A DNA stretch of 64,000 nucleotides from Hoylesella buccalis ATCC 35310 (GTDB taxonomy: Bacteria; Bacteroidota; Bacteroidia; Bacteroidales; Bacteroidaceae): assembly GCF_000177075.1 (NCBI RefSeq), contig NZ_ADEG01000087.1, positions 27,332-91,331 on the forward strand, given 5' to 3'. Position 1 is the stretch's first letter, and each line of letters starts with the position of its first letter. Positions 1 to 7,024 of the stretch are shown here, piece by piece. The translations under genes were made by a program, and so were the position numbers. The notes beneath the pieces are model-generated. The model was not told the origin of the DNA, searched no databases, and saw only the letters and a list, made by a program, of their open reading frames with translations.

Positions 1-58
1 AGCTGTAGTTACGGCTGATACAAGAAAAAAATAATCTTATTGCATGAAGCAGAATGTT

Positions 59-73
59 CTCCCAAAGGGAGGG
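59..73. repeat. GC-rich palindrome, REP-like remnant
   Basis: A short palindrome, CTCCC-AAA-GGGAG followed by GG, stands in the non-coding stretch before argS. It resembles the GC-rich palindrome around 2176-2222 and 2775-2820 and the fragment at 63448-63471. I see no convincing gene in positions 1-353; the only longer reading frame there, on the minus strand, has no recognisable protein. Confidence 0.35.
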
Positions 74-242
74 ATTGTTTCGATGATGATTATATGTTTC
101 TTCGCCATGCCAAACGTTGGGTAGAAGAATGCAGGGCGTATAGCGCATGGTGTACGACCATCTACTGACTGTATTTTAAGAGATGAGGGTGGAAGCTGGG
201 ATAAAAAACAGCGGTTATCCAGTGGTTTTGAATTAAATGTTG

Positions 243-250
243 TACCTTTG
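243..250 (+). promoter_or_regulatory. -7 box (TACCTTTG) upstream of argS
   Basis: TACCTTTG matches the Bacteroidota -7 consensus TAnnTTTG and lies about 100 nt before the argS start. No well-spaced -33 box is visible: the nearest TTTTG (226-230) is only 12 nt away. Confidence 0.45.
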
Positions 251-353
251 CAGCACATAAATCTTCTATTGATAAAGCATCAAAAACGTTGATAGGTATG
301 CTTTTTAAGCATGAAGATTGTTTCAGTGTCAGTAAATTTTATTTTTTATTAGC

Positions 354-2174
354 ATGAAAATTGAGAACCAAATAGCCAGTTCTGTCATTGCTTCAGTGAA
401 AGAACTCTACAGACAAGATGTACCCATGTCGATGGTACAACTACAAAAAACAAAGAGTAACTTTGAAGGAAACCTCACCTTAGTGGTATTTCCTTTCCTG
501 AAAATATCACGCCAGAAACCCGAAGACACGGCGCAAGCCATCGGCGAGTTGCTGGTGCGAGACTGTTCGGCCGTAGCTGGTTTCAACGTCGTGAAGGGCT
601 TCTTGAACCTCAACATCGCCAAAGAGGCATGGGTGGGATTGCTCAATGACATGCATGCGGATGAAAAATTCGGAGAAAAACCCGTCACAGACCAATCGCC
701 CTTGGTGATGATAGAATATTCATCGCCCAACACCAACAAGCCACTTCACTTGGGTCATGTGCGCAACAACTTGTTGGGATGGTCGTTGGCGCAAATCATG
801 CAAGCCAATGGCAACAAGGTGGTGAAGACCAATATCGTGAACGACCGAGGCATTCATATTTGCAAATCGATGCTCGCTTGGCTGAAATGGGGAAACGGGG
901 AGACACCCGAATCGAGCGGAAAGAAAGGCGATCACCTCATCGGCGATTACTATGTGGCGTTTGACAAGCACTACAGGGCCGAGGTGGCAGAGCTGAAAAA
1001 CAAGTTCATGACAGACGAGGGACTGGACGAAGAGGCCGCCGAAAACAAGGCGAAAGAAGAGGCTCCGCTGATGAAAGAGGCGCGCCAAATGCTCGTGAAG
1101 TGGGAGCAGGGCGATGAAGAGGTGCGCGCTTTGTGGCAAAAAATGAACAACTGGGTTTACGCCGGCTTTGATGAAACGTACAAGACGTTGGGCGTTAGCT
1201 TTGACAAGATATATTATGAATCAGATACTTACCTCGAGGGAAAGGCTAAGGTAGAAGAAGGACTGGAGAAAGGTCTTTTCTTCCGAAAGGATGACAACAG
1301 CGTATGGGCAGACTTGACACAAGAGGGTTTGGACCAAAAGCTGTTGCTTCGTTCTGACGGCACCAGCGTGTACATGACGCAAGACATCGGAACGGCAGAC
1401 ATGCGGTTTAAGGATTTTCCCATCGACAAAATGATATATGTGGTCGGCAACGAGCAGAATTATCATTTTCAGGTACTTTCCATCTTGCTCGACCGCTTGG
1501 GATTCAAGTGGGGTAAGGAGTTGGTACACTTCTCATACGGCATGGTTGAATTGCCAAACGGTAAGATGAAGAGCCGCGAAGGCACGGTGGTGGATGCCGA
1601 TGAGTTGATAGCAACCATGATAGACGATGCCCGCAAGACCAGTGACGAGCTGGGTAAGTTCAAGGATATGAGCGAGGAAGAGAAGCGTGAGATTGCCCGC
1701 GTGGTTGGATTGGGCGCACTGAAATACTTCATCTTGAAGGTAGATGCCCGCAAAAACATGTTGTTCAACCCCGAAGAGTCTATCGACTTTAATGGCAACA
1801 CGGGTCCGTTCATCCAATATACTTACGCCCGCATCCGCTCCATCATGCGCAAAGCGGCGGCAGAGGGCATGGCATTGCCCGCACAACTGCCCACCGATGC
1901 GCCACTGAACGACAAGGAAATTGCATTGATACAGAAGATGAACGACTTCGGTGCGGTGATAGAACAGGCTGCAACGGATTACAGTCCGAGCGGCATTGCC
2001 AACTATTGCTACGAGTTGACCAAAGACTTCAACCAGTTCTACCACGACTACAGCATACTGAACGCCGACACGCAAGAGGAGAAACTCACCCGGTTGGTGC
2101 TGGCCAACAACGTGGCAAAGATTATCAAGAACGGCATGCTACTGCTTGGTATAGAGGTTCCTGAGAGGATGTAG
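354..2174 (+). CDS. argS: arginyl-tRNA synthetase
   Basis: Class I aminoacyl-tRNA synthetase that charges tRNA-Arg with arginine in the cytoplasm. The 606-residue length is normal for bacterial ArgRS. The N-terminal tRNA-recognition domain occupies roughly residues 1-110. The HIGH signature appears as HLGH (about residue 132) within SSPNTNKPLHLGHVRNN. The KMSKS loop appears as KMKSREG (about residue 403). An all-helical DALR-type anticodon-binding domain forms the last 120 or so residues. The ATG at 354 begins the conserved N-terminus. The gene stands alone; a GC-rich palindrome begins a few bases after the stop codon. Confidence 0.97.
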   Translation: MKIENQIASSVIASVKELYRQDVPMSMVQLQKTKSNFEGNLTLVVFPFLKISRQKPEDTAQAIGELLVRDCSAVAGFNVVKGFLNLNIAKEAWVGLLNDMHADEKFGEKPVTDQSPLVMIEYSSPNTNKPLHLGHVRNNLLGWSLAQIMQANGNKVVKTNIVNDRGIHICKSMLAWLKWGNGETPESSGKKGDHLIGDYYVAFDKHYRAEVAELKNKFMTDEGLDEEAAENKAKEEAPLMKEARQMLVKWEQGDEEVRALWQKMNNWVYAGFDETYKTLGVSFDKIYYESDTYLEGKAKVEEGLEKGLFFRKDDNSVWADLTQEGLDQKLLLRSDGTSVYMTQDIGTADMRFKDFPIDKMIYVVGNEQNYHFQVLSILLDRLGFKWGKELVHFSYGMVELPNGKMKSREGTVVDADELIATMIDDARKTSDELGKFKDMSEEEKREIARVVGLGALKYFILKVDARKNMLFNPEESIDFNGNTGPFIQYTYARIRSIMRKAAAEGMALPAQLPTDAPLNDKEIALIQKMNDFGAVIEQAATDYSPSGIANYCYELTKDFNQFYHDYSILNADTQEEKLTRLVLANNVAKIIKNGMLLLGIEVPERM

Positions 2175-2175
2175 G

Positions 2176-2222
2176 GAAGCCCCTCCCCGCCCTCCCCAGT
2201 AGGGGAGGGAGAAGGAAGTTAC
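2176..2222 (+). repeat. GC-rich palindromic element, left copy flanking DUF559 module
   Basis: Contains a perfect stem CCCTCCCC-AGTA-GGGGAGGG (2190-2209) starting just after the argS stop. There is no T-tract, so a simple terminator role is doubtful. Read on the opposite strand, the element at 2775-2820 has the same layout (GAAGCCCC, C-run, TAGGGG, GAAG), so the two are inverted copies that bracket the DUF559 segment. Confidence 0.6.
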
Positions 2223-2346
2223 CTTGTTTGCCCATCTACTTGACGGATGTTAATCGATCAACTCTCGTTTGCTGATGCCGATAATCCACCTTATTATATA
2301 TAGAGGGAAATACATTATCGGCTTGAATGCAATTTGACCGCATGAT

Positions 2347-2544
2347 ATGAAACGGAAACACGAAACGGCAGATTGTGCGAATTATGAGTTATTGAAGGCA
2401 TTTGCAAAGAGAAGTAGAAGGCATTCAACACAGGCAGAAAGCATGTTGTGGGAGGCATTACGTGGAAACCAATGAGGATGTAAGTTCAGACGACAGCATA
2501 TCATCGGCAACTATATTGCTGATTTTGCTTGCATTCGTTTCAAA
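2347..2544 (+). pseudogene. N-terminal part of DUF559 endonuclease-like domain, broken by in-frame TGA
   Basis: From the ATG at 2347 the frame reads a typical DUF559 start (STQAESMLWEALRGNQ), meets TGA at 2473-2475, then continues in the same frame with GCKFRRQHIIGNYIADFAC and KLVVEIDG, the core of the family. In DUF559 proteins the interrupted position is usually a Leu, so one base change (TTA or TTG to TGA) explains the stop. DUF559 is related to Vsr-type endonucleases. Downstream the frame runs without interruption into an RNase H domain. A decayed module, a sequencing error or readthrough are all possible; decay seems likeliest. Confidence 0.7.
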
Positions 2545-3210
2545 TTGGTGGTTGAAATAGATGGTGCTTATCATCTACAAGGTAGTCAACCGCTCATGGA
2601 TGCCGAACGTACAGCTGATTTAAAAAGTCGTGGTTTTACCGTTTTACGTTTCACAAACGAACAGGTGCTTCACCGTCTTTCATCCGTCATCTCTCAAATA
2701 CTCAAATCATTAGACCACATGGATCAAGCAGAACAGATAAAAAACAATTCGCAAGAGACCAACTTAGTTACGCCGTTAGCATCTTCCCCCCTATCGGGGG
2801 GACAGAGGGGGGCTTCGGCATGGGCGGTAGATGCGGCATGTTCAGGCAACCCAGGACCCATGGAATATCGGGGAATCGACTTGGCGACAGGATCGGAAAT
2901 CTTTCACTTCGGGCCCGTACATGGCACCAATAACGTAGGTGAGTTCTTGGCTATCGTGCATGCGTTGGCCTTGTTGTGGAAACAGGGCGATACGCAAAAA
3001 ACCATTTATTCGGATAGCTACAACGCCATTTTGTGGGTGAAGAAGAAACAATGTAAAACAAAGTTGAAGCGCACACCACAAACAGAGCAACTCTATCAGA
3101 TTATCTCGCGCGCCGAACAATGGCTGAAAACGCACGCTTACCGCAACCCTGTCGTTAAATGGGAAACAGCCGAATGGGGTGAAATTCCCGCTGATTTCGG
3201 CAGAAAGTAA
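2545..3210 (+). CDS. RNase H-family protein fused to C-terminal half of DUF559 domain
   Basis: Residues 1-65 are the rest of a DUF559 fold (VVEIDGAYH, VLRFTNEQVL). A linker (about residues 70-95) is partly encoded by the GC-rich palindrome at 2775-2820. The RNase H domain then runs to the end, with VDAACSGNPGP, NVGEFLA, YSDSYNA and EIPADFGRK supplying the expected D-E-D-D metal-binding set that cleaves RNA in RNA-DNA hybrids. Bacteroidota relatives normally carry a viroplasmin-like N-terminus, which is missing here. The first codon at 2545 is a TTG and is doubtful; ATG at 2596 or 2719 could start a protein that keeps the whole RNase H domain. No SD sequence decides between them. Confidence 0.75.
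   Translation: MVVEIDGAYHLQGSQPLMDAERTADLKSRGFTVLRFTNEQVLHRLSSVISQILKSLDHMDQAEQIKNNSQETNLVTPLASSPLSGGQRGASAWAVDAACSGNPGPMEYRGIDLATGSEIFHFGPVHGTNNVGEFLAIVHALALLWKQGDTQKTIYSDSYNAILWVKKKQCKTKLKRTPQTEQLYQIISRAEQWLKTHAYRNPVVKWETAEWGEIPADFGRK
2775..2820 (-). repeat. GC-rich palindromic element, right (inverted) copy, inside the RNase H reading frame
   Basis: Perfect stem CCCCCC-TATC-GGGGGG (2786-2801) followed by a G-rich run. It is the inverted counterpart of 2176-2222. It is translated in frame as the linker SSPLSGGQRGASA between the DUF559 and RNase H parts, so the element was inserted into or captured by the coding sequence. Confidence 0.6.
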
Positions 3211-3289
3211 ATCCATTTACACCCTGCTTTTTATCCCTTGCACCCATGAGGTTGTGCATTTTCCACGTCTACATGCGGCACATGATATA

Positions 3290-3342
3290 AAAAACCGTTG
3301 GCGAAAAGAATGATGGCATCATCCTTTTCGCCAACGGTTTTA
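3290..3342. terminator. bidirectional terminator between RNase H gene and lipoprotein gene
   Basis: Long hairpin: AAAACCGTTGGCGAAAAG pairs with CTTTTCGCCAACGGTTTT around a loop that is itself partly self-complementary (GATGGCATC). The A-run on one side and T-run on the other serve both strands of this convergent gene pair. Confidence 0.85.
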
Positions 3343-3347
3343 CATAA

Positions 3348-3374
3348 GTGGGGTGTCTTTATCACCCCACTTGT
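3348..3374. terminator. second hairpin, GTGGGGTG/CACCCCAC
   Basis: Stem GTGGGGTG-TCTTTAT-CACCCCAC followed by TTGTTT. It lies between the bidirectional terminator at 3290-3342 and the lipoprotein stop codon and may be a back-up terminator. Confidence 0.55.
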
Positions 3375-3407
3375 TTAATATTCCTTCATTGAAATCATCA
3401 ATGACAA

Positions 3408-5168
3408 TTAGTACATATTATTTCTGAACATGAAAATATCACCGTATTTTCCCCAGAAACCTAATGATGTAATCTTGTTCTCGTTTTCAAATCTCCAGGA
3501 ACATGTGCTAAAGTTCTCCATCGGTCCCCAGTACGAACCAGGATAATATACTCGCCTTTCTGGCTTATAGAGATGAGTAGCTTCGCCACCAAGGCCTTGC
3601 TCGCCCATATAGATATAACAATAAGGTACACGATAGTAGGTGCGGTTCAAGAACTGGAAGTTGTAGATTCTGCCACAAGCATCGCGTCCAAAGTTATCTA
3701 CAATGTCGTTTGGCTTTGACAAAGAGATATCTGTACCGTTAAAAGTCAAGAAATAAGCGTTGCAGAAATGGCAGTTCGACTCTCGTCCCCAGCGGTCACG
3801 ATTACCCTCTGGAACAAACTGTTGCAGCAGGTTTTCATCTTCTCCAAGGAGTGCTATTTGATAAATTTCGTCGTCGCAGTAATCGAAAGTACCTTCGGCA
3901 ACTCTTCTGTTAAAGCCGGTTATCAGCAGCGAGGCACCACTGGGAAGTACTTTCTTTTGGCGATCATTGTACAAGAACTGTGCGTTGTTTTCCTCCAGGT
4001 TACCCAAGTCAATCACGCCAGAAGGCGTTTCAGCACTACCAAATACAGAGCGAACAAGATAATAACCCTCTAAGCTGATGTCGTGATCACTGATATTAGT
4101 AATCTGAAGAACGTTGCGGTTGCAGCATCTATTCTTTCGTGTTGACCAGAATTGTGTAATCACCAAGCCTTTGTCACAAACGGGTGCATCCTCAGTAATA
4201 TTCACATTATAAGTCTTGTTATTCTTTAATTGTTCGTTTTTGTCAAAGACTTTTTTAGAATATTGAAGCATTTTGCTTGAGTAGGTAGCCTTTGTTTGAA
4301 GACTCAATGTAGTAGGCTGTTGTGATTCTTTGTTAAGAATGGGCATGAACCACACAATCAATGGCTTGCTCTCTTGCTTAGCCTTCACCTCAAAGTTTTT
4401 CACATCATACCTGATGTTCTTCTGCGTCGTAACTTCTGGCTGCCAAATAAACTCACCATTCTTAGAGGAGAACAGGTCGAGTGTGCCATTGGTGGCCACC
4501 ACATCAGAGTTTACCACCATGAAATCGGGATTGATATCCTTCTGCACATTCAAAGTCACAGCAAACCAACTACCGAGAGCTTTGAAGTGAAGATAAATAT
4601 CACCACTAGGTTTAATAAGCTTTAGTGGAGCACAGAAAGGCAAGTTGAATTGCTGTGATGCAGCATCTACAGTGTGAGAGACCTCAATCCTTAACTTGCC
4701 GTCAGCCGTCATACCACTTGCCCATGCGCCGTTGTTCACGCCAGGTTGTTTACCCATGACAGCTCCCATATAGAGGTTTCCCTTCCTTCGGTCGAAGTCA
4801 GCAGGTATTTTTGTGTCAAATCTTAATCTATTTCCCTCTACTACATATACCTCATCTTCGACAATTTTCTGTCTATTATCTTGTTTGTAGTATACGAATA
4901 CAGGTATTCTATCCCCCTTTTTCAAACGATAGCTCAGCTTTTTGTTGCTATTGTATATTACTCTTGTTCGCGTCGTTGGAGTGGCGTTTAACACACCGTT
5001 CATTTCATCGAGATCCAATGATGCTGTCCCAGATATGACACTCGAAGCCTGGTCGGCTGCAGCTTTTTGCACGTCGTTCAGCACATCGTTCTCCGAACAA
5101 CCAGTCAAGAAGCCCAGCAAACTAATGGCTATGAACGTAAAAATGTTCTTTTTCATTTCGGTTTTCAT
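3408..5168 (-). CDS. secreted lipoprotein, fimbrillin-like N-terminus and Cys-rich C-terminal half
   Basis: 586 residues. The N-terminus KKNIFTFIAISLLGFLTGC is a lipoprotein signal with lipobox LTGC, so the mature protein should be lipid-anchored and probably surface exposed. The region after it (TPTTRTR..., KKGDRIPVFVYYK) resembles the first domain of Bacteroidota fimbrillin-type proteins. From about residue 350 (VLQITNISDHDISLEGYYLV) the pattern recalls lamin-tail-like beta domains. This part holds many cysteines (CCN, CHFC, DACGR, PYCY), unusual for a surface protein of this group. Substrate and partner are unknown. A second in-frame ATG four codons in (MKKN) is an equally good start. It follows the short peptide gene at 5195-5380 in the same direction with a 26-nt gap. 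Confidence 0.75.
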   Translation of the reverse strand: MKTEMKKNIFTFIAISLLGFLTGCSENDVLNDVQKAAADQASSVISGTASLDLDEMNGVLNATPTTRTRVIYNSNKKLSYRLKKGDRIPVFVYYKQDNRQKIVEDEVYVVEGNRLRFDTKIPADFDRRKGNLYMGAVMGKQPGVNNGAWASGMTADGKLRIEVSHTVDAASQQFNLPFCAPLKLIKPSGDIYLHFKALGSWFAVTLNVQKDINPDFMVVNSDVVATNGTLDLFSSKNGEFIWQPEVTTQKNIRYDVKNFEVKAKQESKPLIVWFMPILNKESQQPTTLSLQTKATYSSKMLQYSKKVFDKNEQLKNNKTYNVNITEDAPVCDKGLVITQFWSTRKNRCCNRNVLQITNISDHDISLEGYYLVRSVFGSAETPSGVIDLGNLEENNAQFLYNDRQKKVLPSGASLLITGFNRRVAEGTFDYCDDEIYQIALLGEDENLLQQFVPEGNRDRWGRESNCHFCNAYFLTFNGTDISLSKPNDIVDNFGRDACGRIYNFQFLNRTYYRVPYCYIYMGEQGLGGEATHLYKPERRVYYPGSYWGPMENFSTCSWRFENENKITSLGFWGKYGDIFMFRNNMY

Positions 5169-5194
5169 ATTTAATCGTTTTAAATAGTTTGTTA

Positions 5195-5380
5195 TTAGTT
5201 ATTTCCATCTGTTTCATCACCCCACATGGATTCATCTGTGAAATCGTCTAAGTCAAAGTCATGAGTTTTAGCATTGCTTCCTTCATCAATGCCACCTCCT
5301 ATATTAGATCCTGCCAGTATCTCGCTTTCTAATCTTGTTTTAATTACATCCACCTTTGGACTTATATACTTCTTTTTCAT
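5195..5380 (-). CDS. short Lys-Tyr-Pro peptide (MKKKYISP family) upstream of lipoprotein
   Basis: 61 residues starting MKKKYISPKVDVIKTR, then LESEILAGSNIGGG and an acidic tail ending DDFTDESMWGDETDGNN. The start at 5380 is supported by AGAGGTG about 8 nt upstream on the minus strand; the open frame extends 37 codons further, but that extension looks like leader. There is no signal peptide. The L-x-A-G-S plus Gly-rich segment between a basic N-terminus and an acidic C-terminus is reminiscent of precursor peptides with a leader/core layout, which is inference only. A similar 59-residue peptide is encoded at 24108-24287, also beside a secreted-protein gene. Function unknown. Confidence 0.65.
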   Translation of the reverse strand: MKKKYISPKVDVIKTRLESEILAGSNIGGGIDEGSNAKTHDFDLDDFTDESMWGDETDGNN

Positions 5381-5488
5381 ATACTTGCACCTCTTTTCAA
5401 TTTGATTCGTTGCTTTTTTATATTTGTGTTTACGTACTTTGTATCTGTTATTTTCTTCGGTAAAGATATTCTGTCTTTCTTCTGTTTG

Positions 5489-5496
5489 CAAAATTA
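5489..5496 (-). promoter_or_regulatory. -7 box for the peptide-lipoprotein pair
   Basis: TAATTTTG on the minus strand fits TAnnTTTG and lies about 110 nt before the peptide start. The nearest TTTG upstream (5523-5526) is 26 nt away, longer than the usual 19-20. Confidence 0.4.
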
Positions 5497-5731
5497 GACA
5501 TCTTTAGGATTGCACCACCTAACAAATTGATTCAAAAAATTATCCTTTTGTTTCAATCTTCACAATTCTTCCATTCTGATAATTTCAGTATAGCATGCCT
5601 ACCGAATGGTCTTTTAATAAATAATATATAATAGGTGAAAAGGATAGGATTTAAGAACAATTAAGTGGGTGAAACGAGTTGTTTATTTTAAAATTATCAT
5701 TCAATTTGCAACTTTCCTTCATATTTTTGTT

Positions 5732-5739
5732 TAGTTTTG
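5732..5739 (+). promoter_or_regulatory. -7 box upstream of the AraC-type regulator
   Basis: TAGTTTTG fits TAnnTTTG, about 48 nt before the ATG at 5788. A TTTG at 5705-5708 is 23 nt upstream, slightly long for a -33 element. The stretch 5500-5780 holds only divergent promoter DNA and is AT-rich. Confidence 0.5.
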
Positions 5740-5787
5740 TAAAAATTTCATATATTTACAGCATCTATCAATGAATGGAATCAGCTT

Positions 5788-6651
5788 ATGAAAGTATATT
5801 ATCTGAACAAGCACCTCATGTGCGAGCATTACCAAGGCAACTCCCCCGTAGGCTTCAGGGTTGTAAGGGAAAAGAAAGGCGCAGTGAGACACACGGCTCC
5901 TTCGCGTACGGCCATGCTCTTTCTGTTGGAGGGAACCTTGCGTGTGGAAGGTAAACGGTTTCCTGATTTCACCGTTCATGGCAGCCAGATGTTTCCCATG
6001 CCAGCCGGTGTAGACAACTCCATTCGCTTTATGGAGGACAGTTTGGTATTGGTGCTTTATTTTATAGACAGCAAATTCAAGTTTTGCCACAATATCATCA
6101 CGGATGAGATGATCGAGAATGCGCCCAAGCGTGCCGACTGGTTGTTTGCCTTGGACATGATTAAACCAGTGGTAGTGCTGGCTCGGCAGACGGCCGACTA
6201 TGTCATGGACGGACTGCTCTGTTGTGACATACAGCTGAGCAAGCAGCGCGAGTTCACGGCCGTCATGCAGGCCTATTATTCCAAGGACGACCTGGCGCCG
6301 TTTCTAGCTCCGCTCTATGGGGTGGATTTGTCGTTCCAGGACACCATTATTGCGATGTCGCACACCTATCCTTCTATTGACGAAATGGCAGAAAAAGTGT
6401 GCATGAGTCGCCCCACATTCATACGCCACTTCAAGCAATGCTTTGGCGAAACGCCCAAGGCTTGGGTCAGCAAGGTGAAAGGCGAGGCGCTGTTCAAGGC
6501 GCTGCTCAACACCAGCGACACCTTGGAGCAGATAGCCAACCAGTTTAAGTTCTCCTCAGTACAGCGTCTTTCCACATTCTGTAAGGAAACACTTGGCGGC
6601 ACACCGAGTGAAATAAGAAACGGCGTAGTAAAGCCCGAGCAGGCCCTATGA
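5788..6651 (+). CDS. AraC-family transcriptional regulator
   Basis: 287 residues. The N-terminal half (about 1-130) is a cupin-like sensing domain (LFLLEGTLRVEGKRFPDFTV, MFPMPAGVDNSI). The C-terminal 100 residues carry the two helix-turn-helix units of the AraC family: SIDEMAEKVCMSRPTFIRHFKQCFGETPKAWV, then LEQIANQFKFSSVQRLSTFCKETLGGTPSEIR. It should bind DNA and activate or repress genes in response to an unidentified signal. It is transcribed away from the short peptide/lipoprotein unit, with a shared 400-nt divergent control region, so that unit is a plausible target (inference). Confidence 0.88.
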   Translation: MKVYYLNKHLMCEHYQGNSPVGFRVVREKKGAVRHTAPSRTAMLFLLEGTLRVEGKRFPDFTVHGSQMFPMPAGVDNSIRFMEDSLVLVLYFIDSKFKFCHNIITDEMIENAPKRADWLFALDMIKPVVVLARQTADYVMDGLLCCDIQLSKQREFTAVMQAYYSKDDLAPFLAPLYGVDLSFQDTIIAMSHTYPSIDEMAEKVCMSRPTFIRHFKQCFGETPKAWVSKVKGEALFKALLNTSDTLEQIANQFKFSSVQRLSTFCKETLGGTPSEIRNGVVKPEQAL

Positions 6652-6690
6652 TGCCGGTCTGCGAAACATATCGTAACATGCTGTCGCCGA

Positions 6691-6737
6691 ACGTCTTACA
6701 AAGTCAATGAGTTTGGCGTCTAAAGTCAATGCTATTG
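6691..6737 (-). repeat. CAAAGTCA/TGACTTTG dispersed repeat, copy 1
   Basis: Reads on the minus strand CAATAGCATTGACTTT, AGACGCCAAACTCATTGACTTTG. The same sequence with only a few changes occurs at 44608-44640, where it opens a larger cluster. The rest of the 370-nt gap between the AraC gene and the next gene (6652-7024) contains a -7 box and no gene I can support. Confidence 0.6.
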
Positions 6738-6855
6738 AAATGCACACATCATCCTCTTTGTTCAAACAGGTTGATTCTTGCCCGTTCATCCCCCATTGTA
6801 GTCGCACGCAATAAAAAAACATGTCGTTTCATTCCGTCAATGAGTGATTATTTTA

Positions 6856-6863
6856 TATATTTG
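6856..6863 (+). promoter_or_regulatory. -7 box upstream of the CMP-sugar synthetase/phosphatase gene
   Basis: TATATTTG fits TAnnTTTG, about 160 nt before the start at 7025. A 28-codon mini-frame (6923-7009), in the same frame as the gene but closed by TAA, lies in the leader; I cannot tell whether it is translated. Confidence 0.4.
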
Positions 6864-7024
6864 CAGACAAAGCCTTGTAGCATGAAGGCTTACAAGCAGA
6901 AATCTGCACGTTGCGGCCTCAGATGATGAAGATTCCGTTGGCCGAAGAGCTCAACAGGGAACTGTGTGGATTGTTCTGGATATCAAAACGTGCAGTGCGA
7001 CAACTTTAAAAGAATCAAGTTAAG

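Noticed and set aside
37..258. Minus-strand 73-codon frame at the window start
   Set aside because: Composition and sequence look random and it covers the GC-rich palindrome and the argS upstream region.
2473..2475. TGA read as selenocysteine in the DUF559 module
   Set aside because: The position aligns with a Leu in the family, not a Cys, and no SECIS-like hairpin follows directly.
6729..7009. Small frames in the leader before the CMP-sugar synthetase gene
   Set aside because: A 65-codon frame and a 28-codon frame lack ribosome sites and similarity to known peptides; I mention the latter only in the promoter entry.
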